Below are positions 16,777-25,951 of a stretch of DNA of 64,000 nucleotides, in pieces. Within the stretch, counting starts at the first letter, position 1. Each line of letters begins with the position of its first letter. The notes under the pieces were generated by a model that saw only the letters and a program-made list of their open reading frames with translations, was not told the DNA's origin and ran no database searches. The position numbers and the translations under genes are program-made. The DNA is from Flagellimonas nanhaiensis (GTDB taxonomy: Bacteria > Bacteroidota > Bacteroidia > Flavobacteriales > Flavobacteriaceae): assembly GCF_003382275.1 (NCBI RefSeq), contig NZ_QTJX01000003.1:1-64000 (forward strand), given 5' to 3'.

Positions 16777-17841
16777 ATGGGAAGAAGATCAAAAAACATA
16801 AAAAAGAGTTTGGGCCAGGCCCCCGGTACAATAATATATACCGGTAACAAGGAAAACACCGAGCTGTTTATTGACGTGTTCGATTACAATGTGGATTTCT
16901 TTGAGGAAAACAAACTGGGCACCATCGAGGATGCCTATAAATATGTGGATTCCGAACCCATTACCTGGATAAATATCAATGGATTGAACCATGTTGAGGC
17001 CATTGGGAAAATCGGGGATTACTGCAAGCTCCATCCCCTTATCCTGGAAGATATTGCCAATACCCACCAGCGTCCTAAGATTGATGAGTATGACGAATAC
17101 CTGTTCCTGGTGCTTAAAATGCTCCATTTCAACGGTGAGGGAGAACTTCACATTGAACATGTCAGTTTTGTCCTTGGAAAGGATTATGTATTGACATTCC
17201 AAGAGGCAGAAGGTGACGTTTTTGACCCGGTAAGAAATAGACTAAGGAATGCCAAGGGCCGTATTCGTGCCAATGGAGCAGATTATCTGCTTTATGCCCT
17301 AATGGATGCGGCAGTAGATAATTATTTTATCCTTATCGAAGCCATTGCGGAAAAAATTGAAACCTTGGAGGATGCCCTGTTCGAGGATAAACCCAATGAT
17401 GACATTGTTTATGAGATCCAGGTACTGAAGAAGGAAATTTTACGGATAAAAAGAGCGGTGTCACCCTTGCGTGAAGTGGTCAATAGGTTGGAAAAAGGAG
17501 GCCATAAATATATTTCCGAGCGTACACAATTCTATCTTAGGGATCTGTACGATCATATTATCCAGGTTTCGGAGAGCGTGGAGATTTATCGTGAAATGAT
17601 CTGGGGGCTAATGGATATGCATATGACCACTCTGGGGAATAAGATGAACCAGATCATGAAAGTCCTGACCATTGTAGCTTCCATTTTTATTCCGTTGACC
17701 TTTTTGGCCGGGGTCTATGGAATGAATTTTGAATATATTCCCGAGCTTAAATTCAAATATGGCTATTTTATATTATGGGGCGTGATGGTACTTATCTTTG
17801 CTGCCCTGTTCTATTACTTTAGGCGCAAAAAATGGCTGTAG
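16777..17841 (+). CDS. corA: CorA-type magnesium/cobalt transporter
   Basis: A 354-residue pentameric divalent-cation channel. A large cytosolic alpha/beta N-terminal domain is followed by a long helix (VLKKEILRIKRAVSPLREVVNRLEK) and two C-terminal transmembrane helices. The ion-selectivity signature YGMNF is at about residue 313, in the family-typical position after VASIFIPLTFLAGV. Full length. It is 24 bases from dps, probably the same transcript, and convergent with the multicopper-oxidase gene. Confidence 0.92.
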   Translation: MGRRSKNIKKSLGQAPGTIIYTGNKENTELFIDVFDYNVDFFEENKLGTIEDAYKYVDSEPITWININGLNHVEAIGKIGDYCKLHPLILEDIANTHQRPKIDEYDEYLFLVLKMLHFNGEGELHIEHVSFVLGKDYVLTFQEAEGDVFDPVRNRLRNAKGRIRANGADYLLYALMDAAVDNYFILIEAIAEKIETLEDALFEDKPNDDIVYEIQVLKKEILRIKRAVSPLREVVNRLEKGGHKYISERTQFYLRDLYDHIIQVSESVEIYREMIWGLMDMHMTTLGNKMNQIMKVLTIVASIFIPLTFLAGVYGMNFEYIPELKFKYGYFILWGVMVLIFAALFYYFRRKKWL

Positions 17842-17941
17842 TCTATTCTCTTTTAGTCTGGTATTATGAAAAGAAAGTCTAATACGAGAAGTTAGGCCAT
17901 TGGAATGTAGTTTGAACCATCTGATGTGGTTGTTTTCAATG

Positions 17942-20173
17942 TCAGTGATTCAAAGTTGCACCAACCCCAACCCCCATATCACTGTCATAATGAGTTGAAA
18001 TGCTTAAATTACGAGTGAGTATATATTTGAATCCTGTCATATACTCCTTGTCAGTATTTACCATAAAAGCTCCCCTTAATCTTGGTGAAACCGGAATATC
18101 CTCCCTCATTAACTGAAACCGTATCTTGCCATCAATAAAAACCTCACCTTGTAGTTGTATAAGCATGGGTAAGGTGTATTCCGCCCCTAGGCTCAAAACC
18201 GCTCTATGGTCTTTTGTGCTGGTTTGTCCAAACAGGTTTTTCTCGTGTCCGCCGTGTTGTTTTCGATAGCGCCAGTCAAAACCAATAAAAGGCATAAACC
18301 ACTGGTTCTTTCCTATGTAACGGCCAATATGAACCTCTGTTTCATAACCGTGCTCATCGTGGTAACCTAAACGCCATTCGGCTCCAAGACTCCATCTTGT
18401 ATTTTGAACCATGATCTTTCCGTCATTTCCATTGCTTGCAAAATCATTTTCTGCCATGAAATGAAACATATTGCTTTCTGATTGTAATTTTTTATAAGCC
18501 CAGACCTTATTCGGCAAATAGGGATTTGGCGTTTGGTTTTTATAAGAGAACACCCGATTCATACCTGCCATCATGTGGTAAAGAATATGACAATGAAAAA
18601 ACCAGTCCCCTTCCATATTGGCACTAAACTCCAAGGTGTCGGTTTCCATGGGCATAATATCGAGGACGTTTTTGAGGGGGGCAAATTCACCCTGACCGTT
18701 CAATAGCCTAAAATCATGCCCATGAAGGTGCATCGGATGGCGCATCATGGAACCATTGTACAGTACGATTCTTATGTTTTCGCCTTTATTTATAAGGATT
18801 TTGTCAGTTTCAGATAGTATTTTGTTATCCAAACTCCACACATAGCGATTCATATTTCCAGTAAGCTCAAAACGAAATTCCCTCACTGGTGCCTCCTTAG
18901 GCAATGTTGTTGGTTGAGGGGCTTTTAACATTCCATAATTTAAAGTGGTGATATCTCGGTTCAAATGGGTTGAATGACCGTTTTGTTCTTTTAGGCCACC
19001 ACTCTTTATAGGTGTGTTTCCAGTAATTTCAGGGTACATAACGATGTTCATATCCATTTTCTGATAAGACATGTCCATTCCCATATCGTCCATGCTTCCA
19101 TCCATATTCATCATCCCGTTCATCATTTTCATTCCCTCAAAATAATTTAGTTTTGGCAGTCTGCTATTTAACTGAATCCTACCCTGACCTAAATAAATGG
19201 AGGCCGATTTTGTGCGGTCCTCGGGTGTGGCCAGTAGTTCGTAGGCCACATCCTCTTCGGGGAGGGTAACCACAATATCATAGGTTTCCGATACACCAAT
19301 AATTAATCTATCCACTTCAACGGGCTCTACATCATTACCATCATTGGCTACTACGGTTATTCTACCACCGGCATAGGTTAACCAGAAATAGGAGGAAGCA
19401 CCCCCATTGGACAGGCGCAGACGTACTTTGTCCCCCGCTTTGAATTGAGGGAGCCAACTTTCGTCCTTACCGTTGATTAAAAATTTATCATAGTAGACGT
19501 CACTGACATCCATTGCCAACATCCGTTTCCATTCATTTTTCAGCTTGGTTTTGAAATGTCCGGCCTGTATGGCCTCCGTATAACTTTGAACCGCTCCTTT
19601 TTTAATGGCAAACCAGTCGTTTGCATTATGCAGCATTCGGTGTACATTTTCTGGTTTTATATCTGTCCATTCACTTAAGATAAGGGGCACTTGGGGTAAA
19701 TCATCAATCCCTTTTCTAAATGTTGGGTCATCCTTCTTCTTTAGGAAGAGTAACGAACCATACATGCCTATCTGTTCTTGAAAACCACTATGACTGTGAT
19801 ACCAGTGAGTGCCATTTTGAATGACCGGAAAACGATAGGTGAAAGTTTCTCCCGGAGCTATGGGCATCTGGGTCAAATAGGGTACGCCGTCTTCCTGATT
19901 TGGAAGGAACACACCATGCCAGTGCAAGGAGGTGCTTTCCTTTAGTTTGTTGTGAACTACGATTTCTGCAATGTCCCCTTCAGTAAAGGTCAAGGTGGGC
20001 ATCGGGATCTGACCATTTACTGCAATTGCCCTTTTCGCTTTACCGGAATAATTGACCATGGTATCAGTTACGGTCAGGTTGTAACGGACCACATTTTGAG
20101 CCATTGCTTTAAAGGGCAACAATATCCCGGCCAATATGAAAAAAAACTTTAAAGGACCTTTTATTTTGCTCAT
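17942..20173 (-). CDS. CopA-type multicopper oxidase fused to a CopB-like beta-barrel domain
   Basis: A 743-residue exported protein. After the signal peptide come three cupredoxin domains with copper ligands HWHGVF and HWYHSHSG near the N-terminus, HPMHLHGHDF, and HCHILYHMMAGM near residue 528. A Met-rich loop (MMNGMMNMDGSMDDMGMDM) lies before the last domain, typical of copper-resistance oxidases. The C-terminal about 170 residues, with alternating strands and REDIPVSPRLRGAF, resemble CopB outer-membrane copper-binding proteins. It likely oxidises Cu(I) in the periplasm. The start overlaps the stop of the upstream HMA/DUF3347 gene (ATGA). Confidence 0.88.
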   Translation of the reverse strand: MSKIKGPLKFFFILAGILLPFKAMAQNVVRYNLTVTDTMVNYSGKAKRAIAVNGQIPMPTLTFTEGDIAEIVVHNKLKESTSLHWHGVFLPNQEDGVPYLTQMPIAPGETFTYRFPVIQNGTHWYHSHSGFQEQIGMYGSLLFLKKKDDPTFRKGIDDLPQVPLILSEWTDIKPENVHRMLHNANDWFAIKKGAVQSYTEAIQAGHFKTKLKNEWKRMLAMDVSDVYYDKFLINGKDESWLPQFKAGDKVRLRLSNGGASSYFWLTYAGGRITVVANDGNDVEPVEVDRLIIGVSETYDIVVTLPEEDVAYELLATPEDRTKSASIYLGQGRIQLNSRLPKLNYFEGMKMMNGMMNMDGSMDDMGMDMSYQKMDMNIVMYPEITGNTPIKSGGLKEQNGHSTHLNRDITTLNYGMLKAPQPTTLPKEAPVREFRFELTGNMNRYVWSLDNKILSETDKILINKGENIRIVLYNGSMMRHPMHLHGHDFRLLNGQGEFAPLKNVLDIMPMETDTLEFSANMEGDWFFHCHILYHMMAGMNRVFSYKNQTPNPYLPNKVWAYKKLQSESNMFHFMAENDFASNGNDGKIMVQNTRWSLGAEWRLGYHDEHGYETEVHIGRYIGKNQWFMPFIGFDWRYRKQHGGHEKNLFGQTSTKDHRAVLSLGAEYTLPMLIQLQGEVFIDGKIRFQLMREDIPVSPRLRGAFMVNTDKEYMTGFKYILTRNLSISTHYDSDMGVGVGATLNH

Positions 20174-21036
20174 TGCTTAATAGTTTCTACCGTCTGGCCA
20201 CAACTCAACATTACGGAACCATAATAAGGGTTTTTAACAATCTCTTCTTTGCTCAACCAGTTTGCTCCCTTGCCGTCACTGGCCATGGGACAGTATTGAT
20301 AATAGACCGGCACTTCTGGTTTTGAGATTTTCAACACCTCATAGATATTTCTGGAAAGGGATGCAAAATGCACTCTTTGGCGATTGATATTTTCTGTTGC
20401 AGCAATATGGCCAATATCCTGCTCCAACGGTTTTAAAACCTTCATCCAAACCATATGTACATCTGTAGGTAGTTTTTCCATCTGTACATCTTTGATTGTA
20501 CGCAAAAGGCTCTTGGCGCTTGCAGAAGCCGTTATTCCATCCGAATTGACCAAAGCATCTTTCAAAACAAAATAGTTGTCAAAAACTGTTGAAAGCAGAT
20601 GCGTTTCTTGCCTGACCATCTTTTGGTTTGAATATACATGATCCAGCGTTTCGCTATCCATATTGAATCCGGCTGATTTGCCCCTAGCTTTTACCGCCCC
20701 TTTATATTGGCAACAGCCCGGTAACCGGGAATAGGTATCGGTTGGCGCTAAAAAAATGTCATTGTTATAGCCTGCCAGTGCAATACGTTTTAGAATTTCG
20801 TCTATGGAAGTTTTTAGACTGTCAAACGAAATCATGGCCATTTTGGTCTCTTTGTTCCAATCCACATCGGATTGATCTTTTATATCTCCAGCGTTCTCGA
20901 TGGTACTCTCGCATTTTTCACAGTTCCCGTGAATCTTTGCACTCAATGTTTTCTGATTTTTTAATTGAGCACTACATACCATGGTTGCCAGTGCGACCAA
21001 CCATATTACCGTGCTTTTAATTAATGTCATTTTCAC
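20170..21036 (-). CDS. Exported HMA-domain + DUF3347 metal-handling protein
   Basis: A 288-residue protein with a signal peptide, then a heavy-metal-associated fold with the soft-metal motif GNCEKCES (CxxC, about residue 38). A helical DUF3347 domain ends in YYQYCPMASDGKGANWLSKEEIVKNPYYGSVMLSCG, the metal-binding tail seen in CusB-type and related periplasmic proteins. It probably delivers or buffers copper for the multicopper oxidase encoded immediately downstream, whose start codon overlaps its stop. Confidence 0.82.
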   Translation of the reverse strand: MKMTLIKSTVIWLVALATMVCSAQLKNQKTLSAKIHGNCEKCESTIENAGDIKDQSDVDWNKETKMAMISFDSLKTSIDEILKRIALAGYNNDIFLAPTDTYSRLPGCCQYKGAVKARGKSAGFNMDSETLDHVYSNQKMVRQETHLLSTVFDNYFVLKDALVNSDGITASASAKSLLRTIKDVQMEKLPTDVHMVWMKVLKPLEQDIGHIAATENINRQRVHFASLSRNIYEVLKISKPEVPVYYQYCPMASDGKGANWLSKEEIVKNPYYGSVMLSCGQTVETIKQ

Positions 21037-21049
21037 TATAAATTATTGG

Positions 21050-22189
21050 TTATACATTGCCATATACCGCCGTAATATAGTTTCCCTCCAAGAAGACTTT
21101 GGGATTTATCTGGCTTTGAAGGACCACGCCTTTGATATTGGATTCCAGAAGGAGTTGTGCCGATTGTAATAAAGGAGCTGCTGTAGTGATTTGAATGGCG
21201 CGCAACCTATGTGTTCCTACTTTTTGCGGAAAAATACGTTTGGAAACTTCCCTTCTTCGTAAAACACTGGTCTTGTCCCTGCTTTCCACGGAAGCATACA
21301 GAACCACCTGATCATTTTCGGTATGCGGAACTACCTTTTCCATTTGATCCTGTAGCCACGGGATAAGATTTTCCTTGTTTTCCATACCCTTGATCTTATC
21401 CTTTACCCAGTCATAATGTCCCGGATAACGTAAGGTCTTATAATCCAATGAACCCACTCTACCGGCCAAAGCGTCCGGAAGGTCCGCTACGCCTCCCGAG
21501 GTCAGGTCCTCCTCGTAAGTAATCCCATCCAGGATAAGGGTTGCCTGTTCCGACAGTGAGGGCAGGATGGTTTTTTGATACTTTCTTAGTGCTACGGCAT
21601 CTTTTATGTATTCCGTGGCCACACCGACAGGACTCCAGGTAAAGCCATAAAAATGAGGGGGAATCGCATGATCGGTAAGTGCACCTACCCTGAACTTTAA
21701 ACGCTCCACGGTATCCACTTCAAAATCATTGCAGAACTCCTGGAACAGGTAATGGGCAAGTACATTGATATAGCCGGGGGCCAGCCCTGTTTGAAGCACA
21801 AACCCCGTATCGGCACCCCTGGCCAGTTCCATTATCTGATTGGTCTCATCAACATATTCGGTTAGATTGGCATAATGCATATTGTAGTCTCTGGCGTATT
21901 TGGCCATAGTTGGTGCAAGGCTACCGGGAAGGCAGTCCAAAAGAATATCCCCTTTCTTGAAAACGGCCTCCATTCCAGGGTTTATACCCTCGCTCATCTC
22001 AAAAGTTTCAATGATACAAGATCTGCTGCTGCCATTCTTGATCCATTGGGCCATATCTTCCGCCTTGGACAAGGTCCTGTTGCCAATATAAAGGGTCGGG
22101 GAAACCTTGCTCCACTGAGCAAGAATCAGGCCGACCGCCTGGGCGATACCTCCTGCTCCTGCTATAACAATATTAAAATGTCTGTTCAT
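21050..22189 (-). CDS. Saccharopine dehydrogenase-like NAD(P)-binding enzyme
   Basis: About 379 residues from ATG at 22189; a longer frame to 22273 would overlap the next gene. Rossmann motif IVIAGAGGIAQAVG opens the protein. It is followed by a saccharopine-dehydrogenase-type strand order (ILLDCLPGSLAPTMAKYA, NLTEYVDETNQIM, TGLAPGYINVLAHYL) and a C-terminal catalytic-fold region. Reported relatives include saccharopine and carboxynorspermidine dehydrogenases, the latter of interest beside a polyamine operon. The substrate cannot be decided from sequence. Confidence 0.75.
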   Translation of the reverse strand: MNRHFNIVIAGAGGIAQAVGLILAQWSKVSPTLYIGNRTLSKAEDMAQWIKNGSSRSCIIETFEMSEGINPGMEAVFKKGDILLDCLPGSLAPTMAKYARDYNMHYANLTEYVDETNQIMELARGADTGFVLQTGLAPGYINVLAHYLFQEFCNDFEVDTVERLKFRVGALTDHAIPPHFYGFTWSPVGVATEYIKDAVALRKYQKTILPSLSEQATLILDGITYEEDLTSGGVADLPDALAGRVGSLDYKTLRYPGHYDWVKDKIKGMENKENLIPWLQDQMEKVVPHTENDQVVLYASVESRDKTSVLRRREVSKRIFPQKVGTHRLRAIQITTAAPLLQSAQLLLESNIKGVVLQSQINPKVFLEGNYITAVYGNV

Positions 22190-22238
22190 ATTCAAATTAT
22201 TTTGTAAAACGAAACAAAACCCACGTTCCGTTATGATC

Positions 22239-22811
22239 CTATTTCTCCTGACCCATAAGCCCCGCCGAAACAATGAATTTCATGACCTCACTGGATGGGA
22301 GGTCAAGAGGGGTAATATGTTCCCTGGGCACTATAAAAAGTTCTCCCGAGATATTATAAGAGTGTGGGAAGTAAACGGCAACTTTGTCCTTTTGCCCAAG
22401 AAAGTCCAAATCGTCTTCTGTTATAAACCCTAGTTTTTCAAGTTTATAATGTAGGTTCAACTTTACCAGTACGGGTCTGTTGAATTTCTTTTCCTTGCCC
22501 ACAAAGGCAGAGAACAAATCGGTCAATGCAGAATGTACAAAGCGCAATAGGGGTACTTGGTCAACGGTTTTTTTGAAGATGCGCTTCATGGGTTTGGCAA
22601 TTATGGTATTGCCCAAAAAACCTATTATTACCAGGAACAACAGTAAAGAAAGAATTCCTAGCCCAGGTATTGTAACATGGAACAGATCTTCTATCGTCTT
22701 TTGCAACAGGTTATCTGAAACCACAAAAACCCTGTAGAGTACATAGATGATTATGGCTAAGGGAGCACTGTATAAAATGCCTTGAAAAAGGTAATTGATT
22801 AATCTCTTCAT
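22239..22811 (-). CDS. DUF502 membrane protein
   Basis: A 190-residue protein with two hydrophobic segments near the N-terminus (GILYSAPLAIIIYVLYRVFV and GLGILSLLLFLVIIGFLG), then a cytosolic or periplasmic strand-rich domain (VAVYFPHSYNISGELFIVPREHITPLDLPSSEVMKFIVSAGL). That tail, with PxS and FIVSAG, is the DUF502 signature. Function unknown. Same strand as the saccharopine-dehydrogenase-like gene 49 bases downstream. Confidence 0.8.
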   Translation of the reverse strand: MKRLINYLFQGILYSAPLAIIIYVLYRVFVVSDNLLQKTIEDLFHVTIPGLGILSLLLFLVIIGFLGNTIIAKPMKRIFKKTVDQVPLLRFVHSALTDLFSAFVGKEKKFNRPVLVKLNLHYKLEKLGFITEDDLDFLGQKDKVAVYFPHSYNISGELFIVPREHITPLDLPSSEVMKFIVSAGLMGQEK

Positions 22812-22883
22812 CTGCTTCTTTTTATAGTTTTAAATCGATCAGGCCCAAACATCAATGATCGACAGTCCCAATATATTGCGTCT

Positions 22884-23270
22884 TTAGGGGCTCTTAAATA
22901 AAAGTCTATGTGTTTTGGTAAGCAGTACCAATTCTGATTTGTTTCTCCCGGAAGCAGAAAGTGCTATGCCATCCACCGTTTCCATGAGTTGTTTGCAAAC
23001 GTCCTGGGAGAACTCCTCACTATGGTCCTGGCGGTAGGCCTTGAATACCTCAAAGGCCTGATCAGCACCCCAGTTTTCCTTTATTAGTGTCCTGAGGGTT
23101 TCATAGATGATCTCGGCACTGTTTTCTGTATCAACGGTTACAGTCCAGTATTTTTCCACAAAGGCCACAATCCTGCGCTTTTCGTCTACGACCATTTTTT
23201 TGTCGGCCATGGCGATGGCATAGAACAAATGGGCCAATGCGGTATAGAATTCTTTTTTAAAAACTTGCAT
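22884..23270 (-). CDS. TerB-like helical protein
   Basis: A 128-residue helical protein (YTALAHLFYAIAMADKKMVVDEKRRIVAFVEKYW) whose first half resembles TerB-type domains: helix, DKKMVVDE acidic turn, helix. TerB-like proteins often occur with TerC, which is encoded about 550 bases upstream. No catalytic residues recognised. A terminator-like hairpin lies only ten bases before its start, so it is probably attenuated or separately expressed. Confidence 0.55.
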   Translation of the reverse strand: MQVFKKEFYTALAHLFYAIAMADKKMVVDEKRRIVAFVEKYWTVTVDTENSAEIIYETLRTLIKENWGADQAFEVFKAYRQDHSEEFSQDVCKQLMETVDGIALSASGRNKSELVLLTKTHRLLFKSP

Positions 23271-23279
23271 GGACGGACT

Positions 23280-23306
23280 TTAAAAGGGCGACCTTTTGAG
23301 CCGCCC
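23280..23306 (-). terminator. Terminator-like hairpin before the TerB-like gene
   Basis: Read on the minus strand: GGGCGGC, loop TCAAAAG, GTCGCCC, then TTTTAA. A seven-pair stem with one G-U pair and a short T run. It ends the gene at 23315-23677 and sits ten bases before the next start, so it could act as an attenuator. Confidence 0.6.
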
Positions 23307-23314
23307 GGATTTTG

Positions 23315-23677
23315 TTATTTGACAGGTTTAAGGGAAATGATCGTTCTTTTGGTATATTCCACTTCCTCACCGTCCTCGTCCTCCTCAATTTCCATGATTT
23401 CCGTATAGGTAACCTGAAACTTTTTGCCCACCAGTTTTTGGGATTGTAGGTCAAAGGCCGCCAAAACATCATCATTCACATAGTCAAAAAAGAGACTCTC
23501 TTCGTCGTCGTCCCCATTTGCGATGATAAAGCTATACATGTCATCATCAAAACCGTCGTAGGTACCTATAACGGTGATCGGATCTTCAAGGGTTTCCTCG
23601 TCATCCTGGGCAAACCCGGAATAGCAGGTAAACAGTGCAATCATGCCAAGGGCCAATACTTTTTTTAAATCTTTCAT
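23315..23677 (-). CDS. Small exported acidic protein, unknown function
   Basis: A 120-residue protein: signal peptide MKDLKKVLALGMIALFTCYSGFAQ, then a strongly acidic mature part (DDEETLEDP, EIEEDEDGEEVEY) with strand segments ITVIGTYDGF, MYSFIIANG and KFQVTYTEI, consistent with a small beta domain. No family recognised. It has a GTGACC/GTC element about 118 bases upstream and a long palindrome in the leader. Confidence 0.65.
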   Translation of the reverse strand: MKDLKKVLALGMIALFTCYSGFAQDDEETLEDPITVIGTYDGFDDDMYSFIIANGDDDEESLFFDYVNDDVLAAFDLQSQKLVGKKFQVTYTEIMEIEEDEDGEEVEYTKRTIISLKPVK

Positions 23678-23744
23678 TTGTAAAATTTGTTATGGTTAAT
23701 ACATTCCGTTTTTCCAGTTCACGCCCACATCAAGCCTGGCCTTT

Positions 23745-23770
23745 TGTAAGCACTGTACAGTGTCCTTACA
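23745..23770. repeat. Palindrome in the leader of the acidic exported protein gene
   Basis: Perfect 12-bp palindrome CACTGTACAGTG (23751-23762) flanked by TGTAAG (23745-23750) and CTTACA (23765-23770), giving an imperfect 26-bp dyad. It lies between element site 3 and the gene start at 23677, so it may be an operator or an mRNA leader structure. Confidence 0.5.
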
Positions 23771-23787
23771 TGTGGGTGGTTTTGTAT

Positions 23788-23822
23788 CCCTTTTGACCCC
23801 TTTCGAGGGTTTGGGTCACCCC
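23788..23822 (-). promoter_or_regulatory. GTGACC-N16-GTC element, site 3
   Basis: Minus strand: GTGACC (plus 23814-23819), 16-base spacer, GTC (plus 23795-23797), followed by AAAAGGGATACAAAA. It abuts the stop codon of TerC and points to the small acidic exported protein gene. Confidence 0.6.
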
Positions 23823-24758
23823 TTATTTTGAATTTTTATGCCATAGGGAAACCAATACGCCCAACAATAGGGAAACCCCTATGAAAGAAAGGGAGAACCA
23901 CTCGGGAAACTTAAAGAAATGAAGGGTTATCAGCTTGAGTCCAACGAATACCAAAATTGTGAACACGCTGTATTTGAGATACTTGAACCGCTCCAGCATA
24001 TCAGCAAGAAAAAAATACATGGACCGCAAACCCAGCACGGCAAATATATTGGAAGTGAGTACAATAAAAGGATCGGTAGTGACTGCCAGCACGGCAGGGA
24101 CACTATCGATGGCAAACAACAGATCGGTGAGCTCTATCATCAAAAGGGCAATGAATAAAGGGGTTACCTTTTTTACGCCATTTTCCACAATAAAGAACTT
24201 ATCCTCATTTTGGGTATTGCTTACATTGAACTTTCGGTACAGATAGTTTTGGAACTTTGATGGGCTCGTGTTATGGCCCTCGTCCTTGACCAACATCTTA
24301 AAGGCGGTGAACAACATCAGCACCCCAAAAATGTATGTTATCCAGCTGAGTTTTTGGATCAGAATGATACCTGCCCATATCATGAGCCCCCTGAAAACGA
24401 TGGCTCCTAAAATACCGTAAAAGAGTACTTTGTGCTGATGTTTTAAAGGGATCTTAAACGAGGTAAAGATCATGGCAATGACAAACAGGTTGTCCACACT
24501 TAGGGACAGTTCGATTAGATAGCCGGTGATGTATTTCACAACTGCCTCAGAAGGGCTCAGGCCATTGATATTGTGGACCATCCCGTTCTTGTAGATCCAG
24601 TGGACCGCAAAGGAGAAGGACAGCGCCAGGGTGATCCATAAAAAGGTTTCTATGGCAGTTTTTCTATGGGTGAAGGCAACACCCTTACGATTAAGAATCA
24701 GCAAGTCTACTAGCAAACTGGCTATGATAAATACGAAAAAAGCTATCCAGATGATCAT
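23823..24758 (-). CDS. TerC/Alx family membrane protein
   Basis: A 311-residue polytopic protein with about eight hydrophobic segments. The TerC signature is present: acidic residues in membrane contexts (YLIELSLSVDNLFVIAMIF and MIELTDLLFAIDSVPAVLAVTTDPFIVLTSNIFAVLGLRSMYFFL). Family members export Mn(II) or other metal ions and are linked to metal, tellurite and alkaline stress. Monocistronic, with its own GTGACC/GTC element about 67 bases before the ATG. Confidence 0.9.
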   Translation of the reverse strand: MIIWIAFFVFIIASLLVDLLILNRKGVAFTHRKTAIETFLWITLALSFSFAVHWIYKNGMVHNINGLSPSEAVVKYITGYLIELSLSVDNLFVIAMIFTSFKIPLKHQHKVLFYGILGAIVFRGLMIWAGIILIQKLSWITYIFGVLMLFTAFKMLVKDEGHNTSPSKFQNYLYRKFNVSNTQNEDKFFIVENGVKKVTPLFIALLMIELTDLLFAIDSVPAVLAVTTDPFIVLTSNIFAVLGLRSMYFFLADMLERFKYLKYSVFTILVFVGLKLITLHFFKFPEWFSLSFIGVSLLLGVLVSLWHKNSK

Positions 24759-24819
24759 TTAAAAATAGGGTTATGCGATCGAGCTTGATGTTTGGTCACG
24801 TCGAACGGTGTTGGACAAC

Positions 24820-24854
24820 ATTTTAGACCCCTAACCCCAGAAAGGGTCACCCTG
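24820..24854 (-). promoter_or_regulatory. GTGACC-N16-GTC element, site 4 (terC)
   Basis: Minus strand: GTGACC (plus 24845-24850), 16-base spacer, GTC (plus 24826-24828), then TAAAATG. It stands 67 bases before the terC start. A second GTGACC (plus 24794-24799) lies between it and the gene without a matching GTC. Confidence 0.6.
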
Positions 24855-24970
24855 TTATCTTTTGGATTAAGCTTCTGAAAATAATGGGATTATATGATCA
24901 ATGTCATTTGTTTTTTTAGTGTTACCCCATACTTTTACCTCAAGTGGCACAAACCAAACGATAAATTATT

Positions 24971-25897
24971 TTGAAATCACTGGAATTTATCCGGCAATGG
25001 CTGGAAGGACACCCCACTACCACATCCCTGTTAAAATACCTGATATGGGTCATCTTCGTCGTGGCCATTATCCAACTCCTTAGAAAATTGCTCCGCAAGA
25101 ACCTTCCGGATACCAATACCAGGTATAAGTCCCAGAAAGGGGTAGAAGTCGTTGGTTATCTTGCCCTGATTTTTTTGACCATTACCTATTTTACAGGAAA
25201 TATCAAGGATTTTGGTTTGGCCATTGGTCTATTCACGGCAGGGATAACCATTACCCTGCAGGAGCTCATCCTGAGTATCGCGGGATCTATCTATATCTTT
25301 TTGGTCAAGGTATATAAACCTGGAGATCGGATAGAGATCCATAAGATCAAGGGGGATGTCATTGATATCGATAGTATCTATACCACCATGATGGAGATCG
25401 GGGAATGGGTGAGTAGTGACAACTATAGCGGAAGGATCGTTAAGTTGAGCAATGCCTTTGTGTTCAGGGGCCCCATTTATAATTATTCCCGCGATTTCCC
25501 ATTCATATGGGACGAACTTGATCTCCCCGTCAGGTATGGGTCGGATTTGGAACTGGCCAAAAAAATCATCATCCAGGTAGCATCGGATAATCTATCTGAT
25601 TATGTCACCCAATCCGTCTCCAAATGGAAAAACGTCGTGGACCGATACTATATTGAGGATGCCCAGGTGGAACCTACCCTGGCTATTACCATGACCGATA
25701 ACTGGGTGAACTTCAATTTAAGATATATTGTGGATTACAAAAAAAGAAGGTACACCAGGCACCTTCTGAACGAATTGATCGGCAAGGAAATTGAAAAGAC
25801 CCAGGGAGCCATTACAATAGCCTCCGCAACGGTAGAAGTGATACGTATTCCGGATCTGCACCTAAAACACAACGAAAAGGAAAACAATTTGCAATAG
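24971..25897 (+). CDS. MscS-family mechanosensitive channel
   Basis: A 308-residue protein. Transmembrane segments LLKYLIWVIFVVAIIQLL, GVEVVGYLALIFLTITYF and FGLAIGLFTAGITITLQELILSIAGSIYIFLV are followed by the MscS beta domain (YKPGDRIEIHKIKGDVIDIDSIYTTM) and a cytosolic tail. It would release solutes on hypo-osmotic shock. The only in-frame start before the first helix is TTG at 24971, unusual for this genome; otherwise the N-terminus is mis-sequenced or starts non-canonically. Divergent from terC. Confidence 0.85.
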   Translation: MKSLEFIRQWLEGHPTTTSLLKYLIWVIFVVAIIQLLRKLLRKNLPDTNTRYKSQKGVEVVGYLALIFLTITYFTGNIKDFGLAIGLFTAGITITLQELILSIAGSIYIFLVKVYKPGDRIEIHKIKGDVIDIDSIYTTMMEIGEWVSSDNYSGRIVKLSNAFVFRGPIYNYSRDFPFIWDELDLPVRYGSDLELAKKIIIQVASDNLSDYVTQSVSKWKNVVDRYYIEDAQVEPTLAITMTDNWVNFNLRYIVDYKKRRYTRHLLNELIGKEIEKTQGAITIASATVEVIRIPDLHLKHNEKENNLQ

Positions 25898-25951
25898 CAC
25901 TTTCGTTGGTAAATCCATACATATGGAAGTAACTTATATATCCACAGATAT

